Part shown: positions 24,601 through 37,158 of the stretch, piece after piece
Numbering within the stretch: position 1 is the first letter of the stretch
How the letters are laid out: every line of letters begins with the position of its first letter
Assembly: GCA_949152475.1 (NCBI GenBank)
Contig: OX424561.1
Coordinates: forward strand, 7,502,001 to 7,566,000
DNA: 64,000 nt
Origin: Terebella lapidaria
Lineage: Eukaryota > Annelida > Polychaeta > Terebellida > Terebellidae
Reading direction: 5' to 3'
Program-made: the position numbers and the translations under genes
The notes under the pieces: model-generated
Databases searched by the model: none
Told to the model about the DNA's origin: nothing
What the model saw: the letters and a program-made list of their open reading frames with translations, nothing else

Positions 24601-25965
24601 GCACCAAGATATGAGATTAATGCCCCTGACCTATATATCCCAGGTTTGTGAAACACAACATTCACGCTTTAGCAAAGATTACCGTAAATCTACATGATCG
24701 TTATTCAACGACTATTTCTACCTACATGTAAATATATACTAGTATTTAATTTGCAAACTCTTCACCTCGATATCACTGTTGTTTCTGTGTTCCAGTGATG
24801 GCATTTGTGACATACATTCTTTTGGCCGGCATAATGTTGGGAACACAAGACCGGTAAATTCGCTTGTTTTTATTCAATTGCTCTGAGTTGTTCAAAAAAC
24901 ATATTTCAGGAATTAAAATACTTCATTGTCGAAGTCAAATAACCAATCTTTCTTTCTGTGCACAAAAAAATATAAAAAATACTAGGCTGCATGAGAGCCT
25001 GCTACATGTATATTATCTCCGAATCATGTGTGAGACCATCCTACCATCATGTTGTTCCCCGTCTGACACAGGTTTAGCCCCGAGCAGCTGGGTATGACGG
25101 CCAGCACGGCCCTGGTGTGGATGATTATAGAGATCTTGGTCCTGCTGCTGGCCATGTACATCATGCACGTCACAACCGACCTCAAGTACATGGACCTGCT
25201 CTCCTACTGCGGCTACAAGTACATCGGGTACGCAGAACTCCGTCTCAAAGACCTGGTAACCAGTGTACCGTATTGATCCTAATAGAAGCACATGGACTAA
25301 TAGAAGGGCGTCCCCTTCATTTGCAGAAAAAAAATTCCATGTTTTTCACTTTATAACTGTCATTGTTTTGTTATAGCAAGGTCTTATATTGTTTCATAAC
25401 AAGTTAACTATACTATATTTAATAGATAGAGAATTAAAGTTACCTGTGAACTATAGATTAAGTAGTTAACTGTATACACCAGATGTTTATTTGCATTTGA
25501 TTAATAGCTCTGAATTTGCTTCTTTAGTATGATCCTGTCTATGATTGCTGGTTTGCTGTTTCACACCATGGGATACTACATAACACTCATCTACGTCAGC
25601 ATCACACTGGCTTTCTTTCTGGTCAGTATATACAACTATGCAGTATACATCTTGTGTGTGAATTGGTGTAGATTTTATAATTTAAAGTACTGTGCAGAAT
25701 ATATTCACTTAGTTTTACAATATAACAATTTGTCGATAAGTTCCAAGCTGGGTATTTGAAGAACTACTAGATAATTGAATGCCTATGATGATTGAATGTC
25801 CCACTATCTTGACAGATTCGAGCGCTGAAGTTTGCCATTATTCCTCACACTGACCCAGAGAGCTTTGCTCGTGGCAACAAACGTCGCCTGTACACCCTGT
25901 TTGTGATCGCACTCAGTCAGCCGATCCTGATGTGGTGGCTTACACAGCACCTCGTACCGTCCTAG
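18637..25965 (+). CDS. YIF1: Protein YIF1 (Yip1-interacting factor), 10 coding exons
   Basis: YIF1 is a multi-pass membrane protein that partners Yip1-family proteins and works in ER-Golgi vesicle traffic. Coding exons, each bounded by AG/GT with matching phase: 18637-18667, 20218-20343, 20887-20940, 21546-21697, 21811-21915, 24565-24643, 24796-24853, 25072-25227, 25528-25621 and 25816-25965 (TAG stop). They total 1005 nt, or 334 residues, slightly longer than human YIF1A or YIF1B. Family landmarks seen are LFDDTS (~35-40), [11 protein letters not shown] (~100), [20 protein letters not shown] (~130), NAPDLYIP (~175) and GYKYIGM (~249-255). Five hydrophobic segments lie at roughly 183-200, 210-232, 244-265, 269-289 and 312-331, matching the Yif1 topology. 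Intron 5 carries a Tigger transposon, intron 1 a MITE and intron 8 a transposon end. The frame is intact across all junctions, so the gene looks functional. Confidence 0.95.
18864..18924 (+). CDS. Candidate alternative first coding exon of YIF1
   Basis: An ATG at 18864 opens 20 codons ([20 protein letters not shown]) plus one base, ending at a GTACAT donor at 18925. The phase is the same as that of the first exon at 18637-18667, so it would join exon 2 (20218) in frame and give a different N-terminus. A CTCTCAG acceptor-like site lies 14 nt upstream of the ATG. Splicing exon 1 into that site would hit a stop, so the segment would have to be an alternative start rather than an added cassette. 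No transcript evidence is available. Confidence 0.3.
18984..19759. mobile_element. TA-flanked MITE in YIF1 intron 1
   Basis: A perfect 20-bp inverted repeat, GGGTACCAGTGATCGGACAC (18979-18998) against its complement (19745-19764), brackets about 0.8 kb. Taking TA as the target duplication gives ends starting CCAGTGATCGGACAC. A third copy of the end, GTGTCCGATCACTGG, lies outside at about 19949-19963, probably from another insertion of the family. No transposase frame is visible. Confidence 0.65.
21992..24389 (+). mobile_element. Tigger/pogo-superfamily DNA transposon in YIF1 intron 5
   Basis: The element begins CAGTAAACTCTCGTTAT and ends, reverse-complemented, CAGTAAACTCCCGTTAT. It is flanked by TA on each side (21990-21991 and 24390-24391), the target duplication of this superfamily. 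Its length of 2398 bp is typical of an autonomous Tigger. It contains one transposase reading frame in the same direction as YIF1. TTATAACGAA-type motifs recur in the subterminal regions (about 22038, 22100 and 24320-24375). The good preservation points to a fairly recent insertion. It lies wholly in intron 5 and leaves the splice sites intact. Confidence 0.9.
22516..24061 (+). pseudogene. Tigger-type (CENP-B-like) transposase, broken by a frameshift and a stop
   Basis: The frame starts [17 protein letters not shown], a psq-type helix-turn-helix (~residues 1-55). A CENP-B-type DNA-binding region follows (~65-140), then a DDE_1 catalytic domain. The first catalytic aspartate is in NADETG (residue ~169, at 23020). 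A one-base frame change occurs at about 23100-23125, after the KDRL motif. The second aspartate lies in a DN motif at 23333-23338 and is followed immediately by a TAA (23339-23341) where family members have cysteine. The third is in QPMDQG (23426). The acidic C-terminal tail ends at 24061. There are only two lesions, so the loss of function is recent. This copy cannot make full-length transposase. Confidence 0.88.
25266..25410 (+). mobile_element. Transposon end in YIF1 intron 8, same family as 3719-6020
   Basis: It opens TACCGTATTGATCCTAATAG and shares the TTTGCAGAAAAAAA run with the left end at 3717. At 25373-25391 it then shares ATAGCAAGGTCTTATATTG with 5837-5855, which lies near the right side of the full element. 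It therefore looks like an internally deleted copy that has lost, or never had, the right inverted end. It starts 38 nt after the exon 8 donor. Confidence 0.6.
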
Positions 25966-26560
25966 GGCACATGGCTTAGATAATGATGTAACTTATTTTG
26001 TGTTTGTGTCAATGTGTGAGACAATGTCTATATGGTGTGAGCGACATTACCAGCGTATGATTGATAGAGTTTCCCTGTAGAAATCAGAATGTACAACCGT
26101 GCTGTGCTTTGAGTGGCTGTTTGTGCAATGTCGCCGTCAGTATCTGTGACGTGATAATACAACTTTGTCCTCCAGCATAATGTTGCTGTTCGTTTTGTTG
26201 CTGCTTTTGTTAGTTTTATTTAGGTTTCATGCAATTAACTCACAATATTGACGATTTGAAAAGATGAATTGTAGCAATTCATATAATTGATGGATGATAC
26301 TTGCACCAACAAGGAAAAAACGTTATACAATGTATACATGTAGTACCGCAAATATGTACGCATTATGACGTATGCGTTATGATGATACTTCCAATATGTG
26401 AAATATACATTGCATTGCATGACATTGTATACATGTACATAGATGTGAGTTTTGAAGGTGCTCTGCAGAACAAAATGTTTGTGAGAATGTGCTTTAATGG
26501 GAGTTAACAAGGCACACACACTGCTTGTAGCAGTACACCCAAATGAATGGTATAAATAAA
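25966..26560 (+). other. YIF1 3' untranslated region, candidate poly(A) signal
   Basis: After the stop at 25963-25965, the first clear AATAAA is at 26555-26560. The true 3' end cannot be fixed without transcripts. Confidence 0.4.
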
Positions 26561-28391
26561 TATTTGCAGTGGGTAGATTCTGGGACAAAAAAAAACTATG
26601 ACATTGATGGGATATGAATACAATTGGGTGGTAGAATTACACAATAAGAATATAATGGACATATTATATATTGAATTATGTGTAATGGGACCGCTATTTG
26701 CAAGTCAGTTTGTTATCATTTAGCCAATTATCTCGTACTTGTCATTTCATGAATTTCAAATACTCGTTGACTGAAAGACATAAGTGTTGCTTAACAAATT
26801 CTCCATTCTCTGACCGACAAATTTTGTTTCCTGTAGTTTGTCAGTGATTGTGACAGGATAAAGTCTCATGCGATGTTGATAGGCTGTGTGATCAGAACAT
26901 ATTCTTTATCTTCACTATCAATAAACATATTTTTACAATCACTGTTTTCTTCAAATGCTAACACCATAGAGTACGGATCACAATTAGTGATTGAATAAAG
27001 ATTTTGTGAAAACTTGACTCAAATTTCATACCCCACTGTTTGATTAGGCATAGCAAGATCATAATTGTTGAAAAACATTTATATTTACAGTGTATTCAAA
27101 ATTTCAGATATATAATACTATATCTATATTTTGGTCATGCCTGAATAACTCCTGGACAGAAGATCTGTGTACGGCAAGATACGACTATTCAATATATTTA
27201 TAGAATAAAAAAAGTGTTTCTCTTGATAAGAAAAATGATAATTATAATATCTGATATGTATAAATAAGAAAATCATTTGTTTCTTTCGATAAATAAGAAA
27301 AATAATCACAATGATTAAAGATAATAATAATTATTGGCTGCTAAATATAGTATGTGTATAAGGCATTTGTGTAGCACTGACCGTGTAAAACATTATTTGT
27401 AAGTACACCATCTGAGTAAATTATATATACTAGTATATTGCTCTATATCATGTGTGTCTTTTGTGGGAAATTTGATTTAAATTATGGCTGTTGTAGATTG
27501 ATAAAGCCGTCTCAGTTCTCACAGTTCAGGAGGTATTCACCAGGTGGCAACACTGTTCTTTCAGTGTCCTTTTATACTGGTGTGAACTGGTAAAGACATG
27601 CCACAAATGATAGCCTATACGGTAACAAAAATGAGAAAAAAAGAGGAAAAAAACCAAGAATCATTATGTGGGTTATCTGGTCAAGTGTACACTTAGTATC
27701 TATTCTGCGAGGTAATGACTCTTGGATCATTTTCCACTCAAGATCCATCATACTATTAGCTAAAGTCATGCATACCTCAAATTTTCATCATTTGGTTTAT
27801 TACATGTACATGTATTTTGAGAATTGCACACTTCCCTGCAGAATATGCCAAAATATGATCTCCAAAATGGGCAGTTTTTAAGACTACATAACATACATCA
27901 TGTAAATATTATGGAATACAAGTAAACATTTGTATTCGGTACATAAAAAATCTAACTTAGCAAAACATACATCTTGATTTGCGCAGCCAGCATTGGTACT
28001 ATTGACTCTTGTATATTTAATATACATATATAGTCCAAGAGAAATTTCATGACGCCAAAAAAAAAATTATTAGGTCATATTTTAGTGCTTGCTAAAATAT
28101 ATGCAGTGCTGGAATAAGTTCCAATGAATACTTCGACAGACGACAAATTACAAAAAGAGGGTGTAACTGTAATCAAACTTGCTTTGAGATTTATTCAAAC
28201 CTGTCATTCGCCTATTCCAACAATTGGAACATCGTTACCAGTTACGTGGATATGTCATTGATATTTGACAGTCTGACAGCTTGCCAAACAAAACTAGACT
28301 ACACGTGTTTTTGTTTACATTCATTTCCTGGATGTACTAGCGATGACAAGGTGAAGGCCACTGCGCACGCGCACATCAGATCCAAATGGTT
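26561..28391. other. YIF1-PACS intergenic region and PACS 5' flank
   Basis: This is AT-rich sequence without recognised genes. The last ~60 bases before the PACS start contain CACTGCGCACGCGCACATCA, a CG-containing patch that could be part of the promoter or 5' UTR. No TATA box is evident. Confidence 0.4.
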
Positions 28392-28498
28392 ATGGCGGAT
28401 AAGAGTGGCAGAGCCTCAGGGACGGGTGTAAAACCCGTCCAAATGAGGCTCTTCGCTACGGGAGAAGTGGAAAAATCTACCCCGAACTGCATACCAAG
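28392..28498 (+). CDS. PACS: PACS family protein, coding exon 1
   Basis: The ATG at 28392 opens MADKSGRASGTGVKPVQM, followed by RLFATGEVEKSTPNCIP and two bases of a split arginine codon, ending at a GTAAGA donor (28499). The segment from MRLFAT to the split arginine matches the start of the furin-binding region in PACS1 and PACS2, which bind acidic-cluster motifs in cargo such as furin and link them to adaptor and coat proteins. Vertebrate PACS proteins have tryptophan where this protein has glycine (FATGEV). The exon joins 52658-52745 in frame, giving 65 residues in this window. A 1660-bp tandem array begins only 120 bp downstream of the donor. Confidence 0.88.
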
Positions 28499-28618
28499 GT
28501 AAGAATTCATGATATGTATTCAGAATCATTGATTACGCCGCTGAATGTCTCCGAAAGCAAACGTGTCTTTGACACCTCGGCCGGATTTCAAGCATCGATG
28601 CCGATCGCGATGGGCCGA

Positions 28619-31600
28619 AGGTTATGGACCTGTATTGATTTCCTTATATGGTCAAAATGAGGCATCAAAGTACTATATTATTTAAAAACTCCCAGTTTCT
28701 CCTCCAAATGCACATGTATCACTTTAAAATGTCTCTGTTTTGGTTTGTATAGTGGTATTATGGGTATTCCTCTATGTACATGTGAATTTTCATGTTGATT
28801 GGAGCTGTTACTGTGCGCATGAATACATATAAACAAACCGGCCCTTTCTGGGAGTTTGCTTTCTGAGGAATTCGCCAGGTGTCAGCAGCTAACAGTCAAA
28901 TGCTTGTAGCGTTTGATCTATTCCAACAACATGTGCTGATTTTTTAATATTTTGTAAGTTATATATATTGCTTCAACATACTGAAATTTTATGAAAATTG
29001 AAACATTTTGAAAGTGATTTCTCTCATAAAACGTTATAATGGAGTTAAATGGCAATCCTATATGTGTTCGTATACCTAAACCGAGGACATGGAATTTTGT
29101 GTATTATAGATTTTTAGCAGGTTTTGTGGCATTTCTTTAATTTGTGTGTGGATAGTGTGCGGTATTCATGAATTTTTCACCATTGCAACCATACTTTTCG
29201 TTCACGTGGAGTTTTATTACATATGTAGGATTATATCTACATGCTAATAGCGGCGGTGTTTATCCCCCCCCCCCCCTTGAATGCTAAAGACATGGAGTTA
29301 GTGCCTTTTTATTTTCTTTATTTTCATATAGTAACCAATATTTCAAATCACTTTAAAATATTATACACTTTCACTGAGGACTACTGGACTCAGACACAGC
29401 CTAACCGAAAAAGGTGTCGAAATGGCCACCAAAAATTGAACGGTGGATAATACTAGGTGTCTCTGAAATTCATCACCACAACCTATATAGTCGATCATAA
29501 ATAAGCTAGGTTAGGCATTGCAGAATGCATTTGGTATATTATTTGCAATTTTGGCACCATATCTGGTCAAGTACGCATTTTTCCGATTTTTTTACCATAT
29601 TTTTTTTTCGATATTGCCGTAGAACCATATTTTTGACCCCATATGTGTCTCTTGCCGTTTGATCGATTGCAGTCCATCATATAAATGTGTTTTATAAATA
29701 AATTTCATACAGCACATAAATTAGTCCCCTGTACAAGGCACCTATGTGACCTAATGTCGGTGATCTCTGGCTTACAGAAACCATATTTTCAACAAATTGT
29801 CTACGTTTTTGTGTTTTGTCAAGATTAAAACCTTGGAATTTTTGCTTAATTTAGAAATATACTATATTGAGAGTGTGGTGGTAGCATTTTGCGACATTTG
29901 AATACTATTGGTGTAGACAGCAGTATGGTAGAAAGTGTTTGGTGCTAAGCAGCGGGGTTGGACTACCAACTCTTTTAAAATTTTGACATATTTAGTCCAA
30001 GGGGAATCAAACTGATGGTAATATATGGGTGAATAATACATTTATCTGAAACAAACCCCAAATTGTCCTTGAGCATGTTTGATCGGGCGTCAAATCAAAA
30101 TTTCCAAAGAAAATCTCACTTTTTTGTTCAAAATATTTCCTTTCTTAAGTGCAAAAATCACTGTTTTATTTCTTCTCTACAAGTCTTCCCTTTTCACATA
30201 AGAGCTCAATAATTGGGGATTATCACCTCTGTATGTGGGGTGTTATAATTGTAAAATGTGAAGAAAATTGCCAATATTTAGGTTATGGACCTGTATTGAT
30301 TTCCTTATATGGTCAAAATGAGGCATCAAAGTACTATATTATTTAAAAACTCCCAGTTTCTCCTCCAAATGCACATGTATCACTTTAAAATGTCTCTGTT
30401 TTGGTTTGTATAGTGGTATTATGGGTATTCCTCTATGTACATGTGAATTTTCATGTTGATTGGAGCTGTTACTGTGCGCATGAATACATATAAACAAACC
30501 GGCCCTTTCTGGGAGTTTGCTTTCTGAGGAATTCGCCAGGTGTCAGCAGCTAACAGTCAAATGCTTGTAGCGTTTGATCTATTCCAACAACATGTGCTGA
30601 TTTTTTAATATTTTGTAAGTTATATATATTGCTTCAACATACTGAAATTTTATGAAAATTGAAACATTTTGAAAGTGATTTCTCTCATAAAACGTTATAA
30701 TGGAGTTAAATGGCAATCCTATATGTGTTCGTATACCTAAACCGAGGACATGGAATTTTGTGTATTATAGATTTTTAGCAGGTTTTGTGGCATTTCTTTA
30801 ATTTGTGTGTGGATAGTGTGCGGTATTCATGAATTTTTCACCATTGCAACCATACTTTTCGTTCACGTGGAGTTTTATTACATATGTAGGATTATATCTA
30901 CATGCTAATAGCGGCGGTGTTTATCCCCCCCCCCCCCTTGAATGCTAAAGACATGGAGTTAGTGCCTTTTTATTTTCTTTATTTTCATATAGTAACCAAT
31001 ATTTCAAATCACTTTAAAATATTATACACTTTCACTGAGGACTACTGGACTCAGACACAGCCTAACCGAAAAAGGTGTCGAAATGGCCACCAAAAATTGA
31101 ACGGTGGATAATACTAGGTGTCTCTGAAATTCATCACCACAACCTATATAGTCGATCATAAATAAGCTAGGTTAGGCATTGCAGAATGCATTTGGTATAT
31201 TATTTGCAATTTTGGCACCATATCTGGTCAAGTACGCATTTTTCCGATTTTTTTACCATATTTTTTTTTCGATATTGCCGTAGAACCATATTTTTGACCC
31301 CATATGTGTCTCTTGCCGTTTGATCGATTGCAGTCCATCATATAAATGTGTTTTATAAATAAATTTCATACAGCACATAAATTAGTCCCCTGTACAAGGC
31401 ACCTATGTGACCTAATGTCGGTGATCTCTGGCTTACAGAAACCATATTTTCAACAAATTGTCTACGTTTTTGTGTTTTGTCAAGATTAAAACCTTGGAAT
31501 TTTTGCTTAATTTAGAAATATACTATATTGAGAGTGTGGTGGTAGCATTTTGCGACATTTGAATACTATTGGTGTAGACAGCAGTATGGTAGAAAGTGTT

Positions 31601-34600
31601 TGGTGCTAAGCAGCGGGGTTGGACTACCAACTCTTTTAAAATTTTGACATATTTAGTCCAAGGGGAATCAAACTGATGGTAATATATGGGTGAATAATAC
31701 ATTTATCTGAAACAAACCCCAAATTGTCCTTGAGCATGTTTGATCGGGCGTCAAATCAAAATTTCCAAAGAAAATCTCACTTTTTTGTTCAAAATATTTC
31801 CTTTCTTAAGTGCAAAAATCACTGTTTTATTTCTTCTCTACAAGTCTTCCCTTTTCACATAAGAGCTCAATAATTGGGGATTATCACCTCTGTATGTGGG
31901 GTGTTATAATTGTAAAATGTGAAGAAAATTGCCAATATTTAGGTTATGGACCTGTATTGATTTCCTTATATGGTCAAAATGAGGCATCAAAGTACTATAT
32001 TATTTAAAAACTCCCAGTTTCTCCTCCAAATGCACATGTATCACTTTAAAATGTCTCTGTTTTGGTTTGTATAGTGGTATTATGGGTATTCCTCTATGTA
32101 CATGTGAATTTTCATGTTGATTGGAGCTGTTACTGTGCGCATGAATACATATAAACAAACCGGCCCTTTCTGGGAGTTTGCTTTCTGAGGAATTCGCCAG
32201 GTGTCAGCAGCTAACAGTCAAATGCTTGTAGCGTTTGATCTATTCCAACAACATGTGCTGATTTTTTAATATTTTGTAAGTTATATATATTGCTTCAACA
32301 TACTGAAATTTTATGAAAATTGAAACATTTTGAAAGTGATTTCTCTCATAAAACGTTATAATGGAGTTAAATGGCAATCCTATATGTGTTCGTATACCTA
32401 AACCGAGGACATGGAATTTTGTGTATTATAGATTTTTAGCAGGTTTTGTGGCATTTCTTTAATTTGTGTGTGGATAGTGTGCGGTATTCATGAATTTTTC
32501 ACCATTGCAACCATACTTTTCGTTCACGTGGAGTTTTATTACATATGTAGGATTATATCTACATGCTAATAGCGGCGGTGTTTATCCCCCCCCCCCCTTG
32601 AATGCTAAAGACATGGAGTTAGTGCCTTTTTATTTTCTTTATTTTCATATAGTAACCAATATTTCAAATCACTTTAAAATATTATACACTTTCACTGAGG
32701 ACTACTGGACTCAGACACAGCCTAACCGAAAAAGGTGTCGAAATGGCCACCAAAAATTGAACGGTGGATAATACTAGGTGTCTCTGAAATTCATCACCAC
32801 AACCTATATAGTCGATCATAAATAAGCTAGGTTAGGCATTGCAGAATGCATTTGGTATATTATTTGCAATTTTGGCACCATATCTGGTCAAGTACGCATT
32901 TTTCCGATTTTTTTACCATATTTTTTTTTCGATATTGCCGTAGAACCATATTTTTGACCCCATATGTGTCTCTTGCCGTTTGATCGATTGCAGTCCATCA
33001 TATAAATGTGTTTTATAAATAAATTTCATACAGCACATAAATTAGTCCCCTGTACAAGGCACCTATGTGACCTAATGTCGGTGATCTCTGGCTTACAGAA
33101 ACCATATTTTCAACAAATTGTCTACGTTTTTGTGTTTTGTCAAGATTAAAACCTTGGAATTTTTGCTTAATTTAGAAATATACTATATTGAGAGTGTGGT
33201 GGTAGCATTTTGCGACATTTGAATACTATTGGTGTAGACAGCAGTATGGTAGAAAGTGTTTGGTGCTAAGCAGCGGGGTTGGACTACCAACTCTTTTAAA
33301 ATTTTGACATATTTAGTCCAAGGGGAATCAAACTGATGGTAATATATGGGTGAATAATACATTTATCTGAAACAAACCCCAAATTGTCCTTGAGCATGTT
33401 TGATCGGGCGTCAAATCAAAATTTCCAAAGAAAATCTCACTTTTTTGTTCAAAATATTTCCTTTCTTAAGTGCAAAAATCACTGTTTTATTTCTTCTCTA
33501 CAAGTCTTCCCTTTTCACATAAGAGCTCAATAATTGGGGATTATCACCTCTGTATGTGGGGTGTTATAATTGTAAAATGTGAAGAAAATTGCCAATATTT
33601 AGGTTATGGACCTGTATTGATTTCCTTATATGGTCAAAATGAGGCATCAAAGTACTATATTATTTAAAAACTCCCAGTTTCTCCTCCAAATGCACATGTA
33701 TCACTTTAAAATGTCTCTGTTTTGGTTTGTATAGTGGTATTATGGGTATTCCTCTATGTACATGTGAATTTTCATGTTGATTGGAGCTGTTACTGTGCGC
33801 ATGAATACATATAAACAAACCGGCCCTTTCTGGGAGTTTGCTTTCTGAGGAATTCGCCAGGTGTCAGCAGCTAACAGTCAAATGCTTGTAGCGTTTGATC
33901 TATTCCAACAACATGTGCTGATTTTTTAATATTTTGTAAGTTATATATATTGCTTCAACATACTGAAATTTTATGAAAATTGAAACATTTTGAAAGTGAT
34001 TTCTCTCATAAAACGTTATAATGGAGTTAAATGGCAATCCTATATGTGTTCGTATACCTAAACCGAGGACATGGAATTTTGTGTATTATAGATTTTTAGC
34101 AGGTTTTGTGGCATTTCTTTAATTTGTGTGTGGATAGTGTGCGGTATTCATGAATTTTTCACCATTGCAACCATACTTTTCGTTCACGTGGAGTTTTATT
34201 ACATATGTAGGATTATATCTACATGCTAATAGCGGCGGTGTTTATCCCCCCCCCCCCTTGAATGCTAAAGACATGGAGTTAGTGCCTTTTTATTTTCTTT
34301 ATTTTCATATAGTAACCAATATTTCAAATCACTTTAAAATATTATACACTTTCACTGAGGACTACTGGACTCAGACACAGCCTAACCGAAAAAGGTGTCG
34401 AAATGGCCACCAAAAATTGAACGGTGGATAATACTAGGTGTCTCTGAAATTCATCACCACAACCTATATAGTCGATCATAAATAAGCTAGGTTAGGCATT
34501 GCAGAATGCATTTGGTATATTATTTGCAATTTTGGCACCATATCTGGTCAAGTACGCATTTTTCCGATTTTTTTACCATATTTTTTTTTCGATATTGCCG

Positions 34601-35718
34601 TAGAACCATATTTTTGACCCCATATGTGTCTCTTGCCGTTTGATCGATTGCAGTCCATCATATAAATGTGTTTTATAAATAAATTTCATACAGCACATAA
34701 ATTAGTCCCCTGTACAAGGCACCTATGTGACCTAATGTCGGTGATCTCTGGCTTACAGAAACCATATTTTCAACAAATTGTCTACGTTTTTGTGTTTTGT
34801 CAAGATTAAAACCTTGGAATTTTTGCTTAATTTAGAAATATACTATATTGAGAGTGTGGTGGTAGCATTTTGCGACATTTGAATACTATTGGTGTAGACA
34901 GCAGTATGGTAGAAAGTGTTTGGTGCTAAGCAGCGGGGTTGGACTACCAACTCTTTTAAAATTTTGACATATTTAGTCCAAGGGGAATCAAACTGATGGT
35001 AATATATGGGTGAATAATACATTTATCTGAAACAAACCCCAAATTGTCCTTGAGCATGTTTGATCGGGCGTCAAATCAAAATTTCCAAAGAAAATCTCAC
35101 TTTTTTGTTCAAAATATTTCCTTTCTTAAGTGCAAAAATCACTGTTTTATTTCTTCTCTACAAGTCTTCCCTTTTCACATAAGAGCTCAATAATTGGGGA
35201 TTATCACCTCTGTATGTGGGGTGTTATAATTGTAAAATGTGAAGAAAATTGCCAATATTTAGGTTATGGACCTGTATTGATTTCCTTATATGGTCAAAAT
35301 GAGGCATCAAAGTACTATATTATTTAAAAACTCCCAGTTTCTCCTCCAAATGCACATGTATCACTTTAAAATGTCTCTGTTTTGGTTTGTATAGTGGTAT
35401 TATGGGTATTCCTCTATGTACATGTGAATTTTCATGTTGATTGGAGCTGTTACTGTGCGCATGAATACATATAAACAAACCGGCCCTTTCTGGGAGTTTG
35501 CTTTCTGAGGAATTCGCCAGGTGTCAGCAGCTAACAGTCAAATGCTTGTAGCGTTTGATCTATTCCAACAACATGTGCTGATTTTTTAATATTTTGTAAG
35601 TTATATATATTGCTTCAACATACTGAAATTTTATGAAAATTGAAACATTTTGAAAGTGATTTCTCTCATAAAACGTTATAATGGAGTTAAATGGCAATCC
35701 TATATGTGTTCGTATACC
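28619..35718 (+). repeat. Tandem array of 4.3 copies of a 1660-bp unit in PACS intron 1
   Basis: Copies lie at 28619-30279, 30280-31940, 31941-33600 and 33601-35260, with a truncated fifth at 35261-35718. By eye they are identical except for one poly(C) tract: 13 C in copies 1 and 2, 12 C in copies 3 and 4. That difference explains unit lengths of 1661 and 1660. The unit is AT-rich with no convincing gene; short open frames of 65-93 codons recur merely because the unit does. The array is flanked by CCGAAG on both sides (28615-28620 and 35718-35723). Either very recent amplification or an assembly artefact could explain the near-identity. Confidence 0.95.
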
Positions 35719-35928
35719 CGAAGTCAGTCATCCCAGCGACAGCATCAACAGCTGATGAACCTCTATCTGCTGCCTGCACCAAGATTCTTCGACGGTTATG
35801 CCGTTGTCTTTGACAGATCGAGAGCTCCAGCAATGTTCAGACAGTCAAGTCATTATCATCAATAGGCCTACTGCCATTTTACTCACACTCAGTCAGTGTC
35901 AGTAATGACATATGATCATGCACTGATG

Positions 35929-36243
35929 CAGGGGTGCAAACATGGCCTAAGTTGAGGGGGCCGGTCCAATGTTTGGATAATACATGATTTTCTAACGCGA
36001 GCTCCGAAGGGGTGAAGCAACACTATAGGGGGGTCTGGGGGCATGCCCCCAGATAAATTTTGGAAATACACATGATAAATGGTGGTATTTGGTTTCATCT
36101 GATGGCTTTTTAGCAATAATTCCACACACATATTACCTACATTTTATCTCCCACAAAAAAACAACTTTCCAAAGTTGGGGGGGTCACCACAAAAGTTGGG
36201 GGGGTTGCGACCCCCCCCCCCCCCCCCAGTGGTTGCACCCTTG
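35929..36243. mobile_element. MITE-like element with CARGGGTGCAA ends
   Basis: The left end CAGGGGTGCAAAC (35929) is mirrored by the right end, which reverse-complements to CAAGGGTGCAACC (36243). The interior has a poly(C) run of about 17 (36211-36227), two GTTGGGGGGGT phrases and a GGGGGCATGCCCCC palindrome near 36038. No coding sequence or clear target duplication was found. Confidence 0.5.
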
Positions 36244-37089
36244 AGATCATGATGATTGGAGACAAAGCGTATGAGTAAAAACTATGACCAAATCGAACAG
36301 CTGTCAAATGTCATAACGCCACTATTGGTGGCGCAAGGTTGTGGGGTGGGGGTAGGAGGAGTTAGCATGTGCCGCGGGGCGCCAGAGAGGGGGGCGCTCA
36401 GGTCGAGAAGCTGCGCTTGATCACAATTTTCCATCAAACTCAAAATATCCAAACTGCACCCAATATCAAAATCCTGGATCTGCCCCTGACTTAGTAGAGG
36501 GGATGGGGCACCTTAAACGTCTTCCGGATTTGGGCGCCAGAGATGGTCGTGCTGCCACTGTTTAGAACTCAGTTGATCAGAAAATTCAGTGTAGAATATA
36601 GTATATAACTGTGATTTTCGAAAGTACTAGTAGATCTATGCTATGCTCAAGCCAAAACAGGAATGACAAATTGAAGTGTCGATCCTAGCGATGTCAGGCT
36701 TGAAAGTATGACGTATTCCTAGTAAGATTCCTTTTGTATTCCTTTTGTGCGTTTTCATGCACAAAATAACGTTTTGGTGACAGACATTTACTCATAATTT
36801 CACACGAATGTAATATCATATTGCCTAGCAGGAACGTTTGGTCCCTCTCATTTTGGCTGGACGGGGCTGTCATGGTAATAGTACTTATAGAAAAATCTTC
36901 AGTGAGGTGTACTACGTCTGACGGTCTGAGGCACATGTCAAACCATGTCAGTATTTTTGTTCCGCTGTGATATTTTGGTATCGATGATGATGACTTTATG
37001 AGCAAAACAAAATGATGTATTTAAGAAGTTCATCCATCAACCAATTCTCACTCTGATCTGATGCTATATAATTGTTGTTTTCTCTAATT

Positions 37090-37127
37090 AGGGCATTTCG
37101 GCCCGAAATGCCCTTATGGTTTTGTCT

Positions 37128-37158
<31 letters not shown>

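Noticed and set aside
29241..35327. Repeated 65-93 codon frames in the 1660-bp units
   Set aside because: They recur only because the unit is duplicated. One changes length when a C run changes by one base. No domain, start context or splice structure supports coding.
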